Shown here: piece by piece, positions 1 through 7,419 of the stretch
Layout of the letters: every line of letters begins with the position of its first letter
Position numbering within the stretch: the first letter of the stretch is position 1
DNA from: an uncultured Lachnobacterium sp.
GTDB taxonomy: Bacteria; Bacillota; Clostridia; Lachnospirales; Lachnospiraceae
Length of the DNA stretch: 13,014 bases
Direction: 5' to 3'
Assembly: GCA_945971355.1 (NCBI GenBank)
Contig: CAMFPD010000051.1
Span: 1-13,014, forward strand
Translations under genes and position numbers: made by a program
The notes under the pieces: generated by a model
What the model was told of the DNA's origin: nothing
Seen by the model: the letters and a program-made list of their open reading frames with translations, nothing else
Database searches by the model: none

Positions 1-1145
1 TACATAATCTTTCTGTAAAGTTCTTTCAAATCTTCTACATTTGTATCTCTAGGATTTCCCGGGCAGCATGCATCTGCAAATGCATCTGCTGCAAGTACAT
101 CCAAATCTTCCTCACGGATCTTATCGTTCTTTGCTGGGATTCCAACATCCTCAGAGAGCTTCTTAACAGCATCAATTGCTGCTTTTCTGTACTCTTCCTG
201 AGTCATATTGTCGACACCTTCTACACCCATAGCACGAGCGATTTCACGGTATCTCTCACCTGTGAATTCCTGGTTGTATTCCATAACGATTGGAAGCATC
301 ATGGCACAAGCAACACCGTGTGGTGTATCATAGTGAGCTCCTAATGTATGGGCGATAGAATGAGCAATTCCAAGACCTACGTTAGAGAATCCCATACCAG
401 CTATGTACTGAGCCATTGCCATTCCTTCACGTCCCTCCGGAGTGTTCTCTACAGCACCTCTTAAGTTCTGAGAGATGAGTTTGATTGCCTCCAAGTGGAA
501 CATATCAGTCATTTCCCATGCAGCCTTTGTTGTATATCCCTCGATAGCATGTGTCAAAGCATCCATACCTGTTGCTGCTGTAAGTCCCTTTGGCATAGAA
601 GACATCATCTCTGGATCAATCACTGCAACCTCTGGGATATCATTTTCGTCTACGCATACGAATTTACGCTCTTTCTCTACATCAGTTATTACGTAGTTAA
701 TAGTAACCTCTGCTGCTGTACCTGCAGTTGTTGGAACTGCAATAGTAGGAACTGCATGGTTCTTAGTAGGTGCCACACCCTCCAATGAGCGAACATCTTC
801 AAACTCTGGATTAGTGATGATAACACCGATAGCTTTTGCAGTATCCATTGATGATCCACCACCGATTGTAATTATGGAATCTGCACCACAAGCCTTGAAT
901 GCAGCAACTCCGTCCTGCACATTCTTAATTGTTGGATTTGGTTTAATCTCAGAATAGAGAGTATAAGGAACACCCTCCTTCTCAAGTAAATCAGTAACCT
1001 TTGCAGTCACACCAAACTTTACAAGGTCAGGGTCAGAGCATACGAAAATATGTTTAAAGCCCTTACTTTTTACAATTGCAGGAATCTCTGCAATTGCTCC
1101 CTTTCCGTGATATGATACTGTGTTAAGTACAATTCTGTTTGCCAT
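1..1145 (-). CDS. fucO: Lactaldehyde reductase (iron-dependent alcohol dehydrogenase), lacking only its end at the window edge
   Basis: Reduces L-lactaldehyde, released by the rhamnulose-1-phosphate aldolase, to 1,2-propanediol with NADH; cytosolic. The 381 readable codons begin MANRIVLNTV, as in E. coli FucO (about 382 residues), and end ELYRKIM. The next codon starts TA at the window edge and is probably the stop, so the gene is almost complete. Seen directly: the NAD-binding GGGSSMD loop, the segment GMDALTHAIEGY, and the four expected iron ligands D195, H199, H262 and H276 at the E. coli spacing. The start ATG follows AAGGAGG by 10 nt and there is no in-frame alternative. It lies 144 bp downstream of rhaD with its own candidate promoter, so it may also serve a fucose pathway encoded elsewhere. 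The family call is firm; fucO rather than another propanediol dehydrogenase rests on overall similarity and context. Confidence 0.93.
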   Translation of the reverse strand, partial: MANRIVLNTVSYHGKGAIAEIPAIVKSKGFKHIFVCSDPDLVKFGVTAKVTDLLEKEGVPYTLYSEIKPNPTIKNVQDGVAAFKACGADSIITIGGGSSMDTAKAIGVIITNPEFEDVRSLEGVAPTKNHAVPTIAVPTTAGTAAEVTINYVITDVEKERKFVCVDENDIPEVAVIDPEMMSSMPKGLTAATGMDALTHAIEGYTTKAAWEMTDMFHLEAIKLISQNLRGAVENTPEGREGMAMAQYIAGMGFSNVGLGIAHSIAHTLGAHYDTPHGVACAMMLPIVMEYNQEFTGERYREIARAMGVEGVDNMTQEEYRKAAIDAVKKLSEDVGIPAKNDKIREEDLDVLAADAFADACCPGNPRDTNVEDLKELYRKIM

Positions 1146-1202
1146 AGCAATACATCCTCCTTAAATAATAAATAAAATATGTAATTTCCCCATTACGGTT
1201 AA

Positions 1203-1232
1203 ATTATACTCCTTAATAACTTTTGTCCGCAA
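1203..1232 (-). promoter_or_regulatory. Candidate fucO promoter
   Basis: On the minus strand TTGCGG (1227-1232) is followed after 18 nt by a perfect -10 box TATAAT (1203-1208). The predicted start of transcription is near 1196, giving a leader of about 50 nt. An inverted repeat GTAAT-N6-ATTAC (1181-1196) falls exactly at that start. No convincing terminator is visible between rhaD and fucO, so readthrough from the rha operon is also possible. The -35 box is weak (3 of 6). Confidence 0.45.
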
Positions 1233-1289
1233 TATGATTTACATACATATTTGGAACAATAAAAATCTGAAAAGCTCCGTTAAGATGGA

Positions 1290-2111
1290 TTATTTATCGT
1301 ATAAAAATTCCTCAGGAAGGCTTACTCCAAAGTCCTTCGCAAGATGACGAAACTCATCTGGAGTAATAGTCTGACGCTTATTAGGCTGCATTGAGAGTGT
1401 CTTTACAAGAATCTCTGCAGACTTTTCAGCTGTATGCATAAGTCCAAATGTCAGATCAAAGTCATATCCTGCTGCAAACATTCCATGATGAGCCCAGATT
1501 GCTAAATCATACTTCTTCATAAGCTCACTTGTTGCAACTGCAATCTCTCTTCCACCTGGAACCATCCATGGAACAACACCGATACCTGCTGGGAATACAA
1601 CCGGGCACTCTGTGGCCATCTCCCAAAGCTCACGTGTGAATACCTTGTCCTCAAGTGGGAGCACAAATGTAAGGGCAATGACATTTGTTGTATGAGCATG
1701 GTAAACTACTCTGTAGTTCTCATCCTGAAGCTTCTTCACCTCAAGATTCATAAGATGGCTAGGAAGCTCAGATGTAGGTCTTCCGCCGTTTACAAGCCCC
1801 CATACTATACGATAATTCTCGCCCTTATCATCCAGCTCAATCATGCAGATACTATCCTCTGGCTTGATAATAACATTGCGGAAATACTTTCCACTTCCTG
1901 TGACCAGGAAATACTCTCCTGCAAGTGCTGGTACACTTGTGCCGATTGGCTGCCATTCCTTAGCCTCAAAATTCTCCTTTACACTTTCAACTTCCTCCGA
2001 TTTAACACGATATGAAAGGTTCCCACCATTTCTCTCATGCCATCCCTGCTCCCAGCCATCATTGGCCATACGAATAAATCCCTGTACAAATTCTGCATCT
2101 AAAAATCTCAT
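1290..2111 (-). CDS. rhaD: Rhamnulose-1-phosphate aldolase
   Basis: Zinc-dependent class II aldolase that splits L-rhamnulose 1-phosphate into dihydroxyacetone phosphate and L-lactaldehyde; cytosolic. The 273 residues match the 274 of E. coli RhaD and are much longer than FucA (about 215), which argues against fuculose-phosphate aldolase. Seen: HERNGGNLS near residue 25, TGSGKYFRNV (phosphate-binding region, 71-80), the catalytic glutamate in PTSELPSH (E115), and the zinc histidines in YHAH (H138, H140) and WAHHG (H209). The start chosen is the ATG at 2111, 8 nt after AGGA, which restores the family length. An in-frame ATG at 2150 would add 13 residues that fit no homologue and has no ribosome-binding site. 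It is third in the rhaB-isomerase-rhaD operon, 46 bp after the isomerase, and its product feeds FucO. Confidence 0.95.
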   Translation of the reverse strand: MRFLDAEFVQGFIRMANDGWEQGWHERNGGNLSYRVKSEEVESVKENFEAKEWQPIGTSVPALAGEYFLVTGSGKYFRNVIIKPEDSICMIELDDKGENYRIVWGLVNGGRPTSELPSHLMNLEVKKLQDENYRVVYHAHTTNVIALTFVLPLEDKVFTRELWEMATECPVVFPAGIGVVPWMVPGGREIAVATSELMKKYDLAIWAHHGMFAAGYDFDLTFGLMHTAEKSAEILVKTLSMQPNKRQTITPDEFRHLAKDFGVSLPEEFLYDK

Positions 2112-2157
2112 TTTCTTCTTCCTTTCTGTTTCATACCACAACTCAAACAACCATCAA

Positions 2158-3579
2158 TTATCGGCACACAATATCTACTGGCACATCAAGTATCTTAGCA
2201 ACCTTTAAAATAGTATCAATGTGTCTTCCCACTGCCGCTGCCATATGATGTGTTGGACCAGCCTCGCTCCATCTGTTACAGAACTCTCTCGCTCCTATCG
2301 AGAAACGTGTTCTCATATTTGTATCACCAAACATAAAAATTGGTCCGTCCTCATTAACACCCTCTGCAACCACAAACTTGAAATGACCATCCTTATCCTG
2401 TGTAATTCCAAGATATGTAACCTCTCCAACTGGTGGGTAAAACTGTGTAAGATATCCACCACCTGTTTTGCCATGGAATACATCCACAATCTTCATAGTA
2501 GGCTTCTTAGCCTGCGATATATCTGCATCTCCTGATCCAGAATGTCCTATTATGCAGATGTCTTCGTTGAAATCAATAGAGTACATCTCTGAAAGCTGTC
2601 CTGTGCCTGAGATAGTCTTCAATATACTCATTGCCATTGCAACCTTCATGTCTCCCTCTACTGCACAGGCTGTTCCCTGTTTTATAAGCATTGAAAATGC
2701 TGGGATAAGCATGCTGTCAAGCTTTCCTGCAACTCCCTGGGCAAATCCATCATAATGGGAAGCTACCATTCCAAGCTCTTCTTCCTTTACCCATTCCTCA
2801 AAAGCCACAACGTATTTTGCCATATCCCAGACCGTATCAACCGTTGCGCCGCCCTCGATATCAAAAGTATCAAGTATATCCTCAGCTTTTGCACGGATTG
2901 CAGCTTCATCTGTGATATGGTCAGCAATTGCCCACATTTTTTCCCAGTCAAACTGCTTTGTATACAATCCCATGCGGTTATATAGATTTGTCTCATCAAT
3001 GTATAAATCCATCATACCAGGATATGGTCTGCCAATCTGGGCAATGTTTGTATAGCGGAATCTTCTACGAACCTGGGCAGCCTTGCACCACTCTTCGATT
3101 TCCTTTGCCACATAATCATCTCCGCCTTCTACAACACCTGTGATTACAGCATGCCTCTTTCCTGCACGCTCTAAGTCAGCCACCATCTCACCAACTGCAC
3201 CACAGGCATACAGCTCACCTAACCACTTTGGTGTATCTGTGTTAGCATAGTCAGGTGCTTTAAGCTTTTGAACGTTTACAAGCACAACTGGCACATTCAA
3301 ATCACGAATTGCTGGAAGCATATTGTAGCTTGTGGCATAAGTCAGCAGCTGCAAAATCACTAAATCGACATCTGCCGCTCTAAACTTATCCCCAGCTGCC
3401 ATAGATAATTCCTTGGTTGTGACAATTCCACCATCAATCACCTCAACCGTATCTGGAATTGTCTTCTTAAACGCATCATACTGTGCCTCAAATTCTGGCA
3501 CAAGTGATGGGAACTGTGGCAGATATGCCCCAAGCGCTATTGAAAACACACCAACCTTTGCTTTTGTCTCAACTAACAT
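2158..3579 (-). CDS. L-fucose/L-arabinose isomerase-family protein, presumed L-rhamnose isomerase
   Basis: Probably converts L-rhamnose to L-rhamnulose, the step that supplies the kinase encoded just upstream; this role is inferred from position. The 473 residues resemble the AraA/FucI superfamily, not the xylose-isomerase-like TIM barrel of RhaA. Seen: an N-terminal Rossmann-like region (residues 7-105, with VILQLLTYATSYN), a central region with GTACAVEGDMKVAMAM (E308 a likely metal ligand), IIGHSGSGD around H346, FHGKTGGG around H369, and a C-terminal GPTHHMAAAVGRH (H444/H445) matching the AHH motif that supplies a metal-binding histidine in AraA. The start ATG follows AAGGAGG by 5 nt. Gaps of 42 bp to rhaB and 46 bp to rhaD indicate one operon. 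Another 6-deoxy sugar or a pentose could be the true substrate, but no RhaA is present in the window. Confidence 0.8.
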   Translation of the reverse strand: MLVETKAKVGVFSIALGAYLPQFPSLVPEFEAQYDAFKKTIPDTVEVIDGGIVTTKELSMAAGDKFRAADVDLVILQLLTYATSYNMLPAIRDLNVPVVLVNVQKLKAPDYANTDTPKWLGELYACGAVGEMVADLERAGKRHAVITGVVEGGDDYVAKEIEEWCKAAQVRRRFRYTNIAQIGRPYPGMMDLYIDETNLYNRMGLYTKQFDWEKMWAIADHITDEAAIRAKAEDILDTFDIEGGATVDTVWDMAKYVVAFEEWVKEEELGMVASHYDGFAQGVAGKLDSMLIPAFSMLIKQGTACAVEGDMKVAMAMSILKTISGTGQLSEMYSIDFNEDICIIGHSGSGDADISQAKKPTMKIVDVFHGKTGGGYLTQFYPPVGEVTYLGITQDKDGHFKFVVAEGVNEDGPIFMFGDTNMRTRFSIGAREFCNRWSEAGPTHHMAAAVGRHIDTILKVAKILDVPVDIVCR

Positions 3580-3621
3580 AGAATCCTCCTTCTCTGTAAA
3601 CCAATAATATTTCTTCTACGT

Positions 3622-5019
3622 TTATCTGTATTCCTTTATTTCGAAGGAATTATATATACACTTTCTCGCCTCTTCCAAATCCTTAAGCTCATTTTCAGCA
3701 ATCATCTGCACTGCCAGATTGCCAATTGCAGTTGCTTCTGTCGGGCCTGCAAGCACGGTTCTTCCAGTATATTTTGCAGTCAGGCGGTTCAGATAATCTG
3801 CATTTGCACCACCTCCAACTACATGTATATTCTGGTAAATACATCCTGTCTGTGTCTCTAATTCAAGAAGCGTATCTGCGTAGCATTTTGCCAGACTGTT
3901 ATAGATAACTGCTGCGACCTCAGCAACTCCCTCTGGAACTTGCTGACCAGATTCTTCACACGCCTTCTGAACCTCACAAGTCATATTATTCGGAGCCAAA
4001 AATCTATCGTCATTTGCATTCACTACAGATTTAATTTCACTTGTTGATGCAGCATCACAGATTTCTCCAAATGTAAAAGCCTCTCCAATTTCTTTCTTAA
4101 CAGATTGAATCATCCAAAGTCCCATTATATTTTTCAAAAAACGGTATGTCTTGTTATATCCGCCTTCATTTGTGAAGTTGTGAAGCATTGCGCTTTTTCC
4201 ACAATTTGCCTCCTTAAGTTCCGTTCCCATTAGAGACCATGTTCCTGAGCTGATGTAAAGCACATTGTCATCATTGCTTGGAACAGCCACTACCGCCGAA
4301 CCAGTATCATGTGTAGCGGGAAGAACCACCTTGCAGTCAAATCCAATCTCTGCTTTGATATCGTCCTTCAAGTTACCAATAGTGCTTCCAGGCTCTGAAA
4401 TCGGAAGGAATATCTTAGTTGGAAAACCAAGTACCTGCATTCGTTTTTTATCCCAATCCCTTGTATTCGGATTAACAAGCTGAGTTGTTGTAGCATTGGT
4501 GTATTCCTGTGCCTTTACACCTGACAATAAAAAGTTCAGGTAATCAGGTATCATTAAGAAGGTCTCTGCCTTATCCAAAAGCTCTGGCTTTTTCTCCTTC
4601 AAAGCCATAAGCTGATAAATACTGTTAAAAATCTGCTTCTGAATGCCTGTTGTAGCATACAAATCCTCCAAGGATACTTTCTCATACACCAGATCATCCA
4701 TACCCTTTGTTCTTTCATCACGATACGCCACTACATTTCCAAGACGCTCATTATTCTTATCAAGGAGCACAAAATCAACTGCCCATGTATCGATTCCCAT
4801 ACTAACAGGTATCTTGCCAAGCTCCTTGCATTTTTTCATTCCATTTACAACTTCCCTGAAAAGACCATCTATATCCCAAATCTTCTCTCCATTTACATCC
4901 TTCATTCCATTCGAAAAACGATATATCTCTTCCAGAATCATTTTTCCATTCTCTAAATGTCCTAAAATATGTCTTCCACTAGACGCCCCAATATCTATTG
5001 CCAAATAGTAATTATCCAT
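3622..5019 (-). CDS. rhaB: Rhamnulokinase (FGGY carbohydrate kinase)
   Basis: Phosphorylates L-rhamnulose with ATP to L-rhamnulose 1-phosphate; cytosolic. The 465 residues are close to the family's usual length (E. coli about 489). Seen: the N-terminal ATP/phosphate loop DIGASSGR (9-16), which is the RhaB form of the FGGY loop; MGIDTWAVDFVLLD (74-87); YRDERT (99-104); the catalytic aspartate in THDTGSAVVAVP (D238); the second-domain nucleotide motif ISSGTWSLMG (256-265); and VGGGANADYLN (401-411). The start ATG follows AGGAGG by 6 nt. It is the first gene of the rhaB-isomerase-rhaD operon, with a perfect -10 box only about 24 nt upstream and the araC terminator just beyond it. Fuculokinase is less likely given the ASSGR loop and the adjacent rhaD. 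Confidence 0.93.
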   Translation of the reverse strand: MDNYYLAIDIGASSGRHILGHLENGKMILEEIYRFSNGMKDVNGEKIWDIDGLFREVVNGMKKCKELGKIPVSMGIDTWAVDFVLLDKNNERLGNVVAYRDERTKGMDDLVYEKVSLEDLYATTGIQKQIFNSIYQLMALKEKKPELLDKAETFLMIPDYLNFLLSGVKAQEYTNATTTQLVNPNTRDWDKKRMQVLGFPTKIFLPISEPGSTIGNLKDDIKAEIGFDCKVVLPATHDTGSAVVAVPSNDDNVLYISSGTWSLMGTELKEANCGKSAMLHNFTNEGGYNKTYRFLKNIMGLWMIQSVKKEIGEAFTFGEICDAASTSEIKSVVNANDDRFLAPNNMTCEVQKACEESGQQVPEGVAEVAAVIYNSLAKCYADTLLELETQTGCIYQNIHVVGGGANADYLNRLTAKYTGRTVLAGPTEATAIGNLAVQMIAENELKDLEEARKCIYNSFEIKEYR

Positions 5020-5042
5020 GTCTTTCCTCCTATCATAATTTC

Positions 5043-5071
5043 ATTATAGAAAGATTTTTTTCATAAAAAAA
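5043..5071 (-). promoter_or_regulatory. Candidate rhaB operon promoter
   Basis: A perfect TATAAT lies at 5043-5048 on the minus strand, predicting a transcription start near 5036 and a leader of only about 17 nt before the rhaB ATG. At 17 nt spacing the -35 position (5066-5071) is just TTTTTT, the T-tract of the araC terminator. A good -10 without a -35 is typical of promoters that need an activator, which fits the adjacent AraC-type regulator. Activator dependence is inferred, not seen. Confidence 0.6.
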
Positions 5072-5100
5072 GGACACCTTTTGTTTAAAAAAGTGTCCTT
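5065..5100 (-). terminator. Intrinsic terminator of the AraC-type regulator gene
   Basis: The inverted repeat AAGGACAC (5070-5077) / GTGTCCTT (5093-5100) has an A/T-rich interior that can extend the stem by about 4 pairs past one mismatch. Read on the minus strand it is followed by a run of T (5069-5065). The araC stop codon TAA (5099-5101) lies inside the stem. The hairpin separates araC transcription from the rhaB promoter and occupies about -34 to -64 relative to the predicted rhaB start. Confidence 0.85.
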
Positions 5101-6118
5101 ATTTGCAATCTATTCTATATTGTCTTGGTGTCGCTCCATATCTCCTTTGAAATATTCTGTGAAAATAGCTTACATTCTCATATCCCACCATTAAGGCTAT
5201 ATCTGCCACTGATTTTTTGGTATTCTTAAGCAGGTAGCAGGCCTGCGACAATCTCTTGGCCTGTACAAGCTCTGTATAATTCTGTCCTGTCTGCCTCTTT
5301 ATCTCTCTCGATAACCAGTACAAATCATAGTGCAGAATTTCAGCCAGTTCTGACAACTCGCCATCCCTGTAGTGCTCCTCTGCATACTGTAGTACCTGAA
5401 GCATAATCTTTTGATTCTCTGTGCTGGAATCAACCGCAATACTATCTGCACAGTTAATCAGTTGCAGTAACAATAATCCCATTGTGAACTGATTAATACT
5501 TCTCTTATTTTGAGTTGGATTCATAAGTGTCCAAATCAGGTTTTCCACAAGGTTTTGAACGGGAATCACATCCGATACCTGAAAATGCAGATAACTGGCT
5601 TCCTTATTCTCACCGGTCATACAATCCAGCACAAAGCTTCTAAGCAGATTGTCCTCCTCATTCATCATGTGGATGGCATGATCAAAAAATTCTGGTAATA
5701 CGATAAAATTCACCGCTATATCATTTTCTCCAGCTGGATAAATTTCCTGCACACTATTCTGGTTTAGAAACAGCAGCTCCCCTTCTTTCAGATATACATC
5801 CTTACCGTTTACCACATGATGGGTTTGCCCCTTACACATATATATTATTTCCACATAATTATGTGTATGAGCTGGAAAATGAGCAAATCTTGTGTGTTTC
5901 CGAATGGTTATAAGCTTGCCTGCCTCCAAGAGTTTCTTGGAATCCACTACATAGTCATTTTTTCTGGCTTTTGCGGTCTTGTGGGCACGGGCTTTAATAC
6001 TCTTTGTTTTAGAATCATCCACTTGATATAAGCCTCTGTCAATCTGTCCATTTCCATGCAAAAGAGCCTGTTCTTCCTCTGTAATTTTTGCAAGTTCTTC
6101 TAATATCTCTGCTCTCAA
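5099..6118 (-). CDS. AraC-family transcriptional regulator with cupin sensor domain, probable rhamnose regulator
   Basis: Probable activator of the adjacent rha operon in response to rhamnose. The 339 residues comprise a charged N-terminal segment (1-65), a cupin-like ligand-binding domain (about 70-145, with HFPAHTHNYVEIIYMCKG and KEGELLFLNQ), a helical linker, and a C-terminal double helix-turn-helix (about 240-335) ending in the family signature VSYFHRIFQRRYGATPRQYR. The start codon is TTG: an in-frame TAA directly precedes it, and AGGGGAG lies 8 nt upstream. It follows lrgB by 38 bp with no terminator between, so it may be cotranscribed with lrgAB; a TATAAT at 6156-6161, overlapping the lrgB stop, could give it a weak promoter of its own. 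A strong terminator follows at its stop codon. RhaS/RhaR-like function is inferred from context; the domain call is firm. Confidence 0.9.
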   Translation of the reverse strand: MRAEILEELAKITEEEQALLHGNGQIDRGLYQVDDSKTKSIKARAHKTAKARKNDYVVDSKKLLEAGKLITIRKHTRFAHFPAHTHNYVEIIYMCKGQTHHVVNGKDVYLKEGELLFLNQNSVQEIYPAGENDIAVNFIVLPEFFDHAIHMMNEEDNLLRSFVLDCMTGENKEASYLHFQVSDVIPVQNLVENLIWTLMNPTQNKRSINQFTMGLLLLQLINCADSIAVDSSTENQKIMLQVLQYAEEHYRDGELSELAEILHYDLYWLSREIKRQTGQNYTELVQAKRLSQACYLLKNTKKSVADIALMVGYENVSYFHRIFQRRYGATPRQYRIDCK

Positions 6119-6156
6119 TTAGTTTTCTCCCCTAATTTTCTTCGCACTTGCATCTA

Positions 6157-6849
6157 TTATAAAAAGTTCGCAAATAGCGGTGCCATCACTACTGTGAGGA
6201 TTCCCGATACAGCTATTGCAAGTCCACTCATAGCACCCTCTATCTCTCCCATTTCAATTGCCTTCGCCGTTCCTATGGCATGAGCTGAGCACCCCAGTGC
6301 CAGTCCCTTTGAGATAGGTTCCTCTATCTTAAAAACTTTGCATATCAATTCACCTAATATGTTGCCAATTACTCCTGTCACTACTATCACCGCCACTGTA
6401 ATAGTGACATATCCTCCAAGTTCCTCCGAAACTCCCATTCCTATTGCTGTGGTAATTGACTTTGGAAGCAGTGTAACATACTCCTCATGACTAAGCTTCA
6501 ACACATAACAAAGGACCAACACAGTACATAAGCTTGTCATAACACCTGCTAACAGGCCCAGCATCACAGCCTTATAGTTTTTCCTGAGAAGCTCCCACTG
6601 CTCGTACAATGGAATTGCAAGACATACTGTTGCTGGTGTTAACAACCAGCTCAAATACTTCGCGCCCTCGTTATATATCTCATAGTCCACTCCACTCACC
6701 AATAAAACCACAATGGTAATTATCATTGAAATAAGAAGTGGATTGAATATTCCAGATTTAAATTTCTTCTTTAAAAACACTCCTACCATGTATGCAACAA
6801 GGCTTAATGTTACCCCTGTAAACAATGATTCCTGAAAAAAAACAGCCAT
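6157..6849 (-). CDS. lrgB: LrgB/CidB-family membrane protein
   Basis: Integral membrane partner of LrgA. The family was first described as antiholin-like, controlling murein hydrolase activity and lysis. Related proteins were later shown to carry small carboxylates: PLGG1 moves glycolate/glycerate in chloroplasts, and LrgAB/PftAB systems take up pyruvate in Gram-positive bacteria. The 230 residues match the usual length and are mostly hydrophobic (about six or more membrane segments). Conserved LrgB-type stretches are PKSITTAIGMGVSEELGG (about 129-146) and GLALGCSAHAIGTAKA (about 180-195). The ATG has only a loosely placed AAGGA about 12 nt upstream. It lies 50 bp after lrgA and 38 bp before the araC regulator. 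No lytS/lytR genes, the usual regulators, are nearby, so control or use with the rhamnose genes is possible. Confidence 0.88.
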   Translation of the reverse strand: MAVFFQESLFTGVTLSLVAYMVGVFLKKKFKSGIFNPLLISMIITIVVLLVSGVDYEIYNEGAKYLSWLLTPATVCLAIPLYEQWELLRKNYKAVMLGLLAGVMTSLCTVLVLCYVLKLSHEEYVTLLPKSITTAIGMGVSEELGGYVTITVAVIVVTGVIGNILGELICKVFKIEEPISKGLALGCSAHAIGTAKAIEMGEIEGAMSGLAIAVSGILTVVMAPLFANFL

Positions 6850-6899
6850 AATCTATTCCGTCCTTCTATTCTTCGTCTCAGTTTTTTATTGAGCAGTGT

Positions 6900-7274
6900 C
6901 TATTTTTTCTTTGACACGGCCTTCTTGCTCTTATCAATATTAATTATACTCTGGGACACTCGTCCCGTAACCGCCATGACAGTTATTATTGTCACAACCG
7001 TAACTATGCATACTGGGAGAATAACAGGTTTTAATATTCCCCAGCTTGTCATAAGACCTACTCCAGCCGGGATAAACATAACAGGCATAATGTCAATCAG
7101 AAATTTTCCTGTTTCCTTCACCTGCTCCAGCTTAATAATTCCGGTCATAAGGCACACAAACATAATTACCATTCCATATATACTAGCTGGCACCGGAATC
7201 GGCAACAGATATTTTAATAACTCTCCAGCAAAAGAAATCGCTAATATAATCAAAAACTGCTTAACATACTTCAC
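6900..7274 (-). CDS. lrgA: LrgA/CidA-family membrane protein
   Basis: Small membrane protein (124 residues) acting with LrgB, encoded next. Seen: about four hydrophobic segments, the family motif PIPVPASIYGMVIMF (26-40), the conserved MFIPAGVGLM (66-75), and a basic C-terminal tail (SKKAVSKKK) expected to face the cytosol. The start codon is GTG with AAGGAAG 5 nt upstream; no in-frame ATG lies in the preceding 45 nt. A candidate promoter lies about 55 nt upstream. Biochemical role is as uncertain as for LrgB: lysis control or carboxylate transport. Being first in lrgA-lrgB-araC, it could link carboxylate traffic to rhamnose use, which is inference only. Confidence 0.88.
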   Translation of the reverse strand: MKYVKQFLIILAISFAGELLKYLLPIPVPASIYGMVIMFVCLMTGIIKLEQVKETGKFLIDIMPVMFIPAGVGLMTSWGILKPVILPVCIVTVVTIITVMAVTGRVSQSIINIDKSKKAVSKKK

Positions 7275-7328
7275 TCTTACTTCCTTCTTTCCTTTTTCAC
7301 TAGTATAAACAAATTTTAAGCCACGATT

Positions 7329-7357
7329 AATCTACCACCAATATACAAATTTTTCAA
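7329..7357 (-). promoter_or_regulatory. Candidate lrgAB promoter
   Basis: On the minus strand TTGAAA (7352-7357, 5 of 6 to consensus) is followed after 17 nt by TAGATT (7329-7334, 4 of 6). Transcription would start near 7322, leaving a leader of about 48 nt. A second possible -10, TATACT (7302-7307), has no good -35. The 145-bp gap between the MATE gene and lrgA shows no clear terminator, so readthrough from the MATE gene cannot be excluded. Confidence 0.4.
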
Positions 7358-7419
7358 GTCAGCCTCATACTTTAACACCATTTTAAGCTGTGCACAATTT
7401 ATGCACAAATAAATCGTAA

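Noticed and set aside
2112..2150. Upstream ATG that would extend RhaD by 13 residues
   Set aside because: It has no ribosome-binding site and would exceed the family length; the ATG at 2111 has AGGA at good spacing.
6896..6917. Inverted repeat GTGTC-N12-GACAC at the end of lrgA
   Set aside because: It echoes the GGACAC/GTGTCC arms before rhaB, so a shared regulator site was considered, but only 5 bp match on each side, it lies in coding sequence and it has no T-tract.
6889..7308. A 139-codon plus-strand open frame opposite lrgA
   Set aside because: Its hydrophobic translation mirrors the hydrophobic codons of lrgA on the other strand; lrgA has family motifs and this frame has none.
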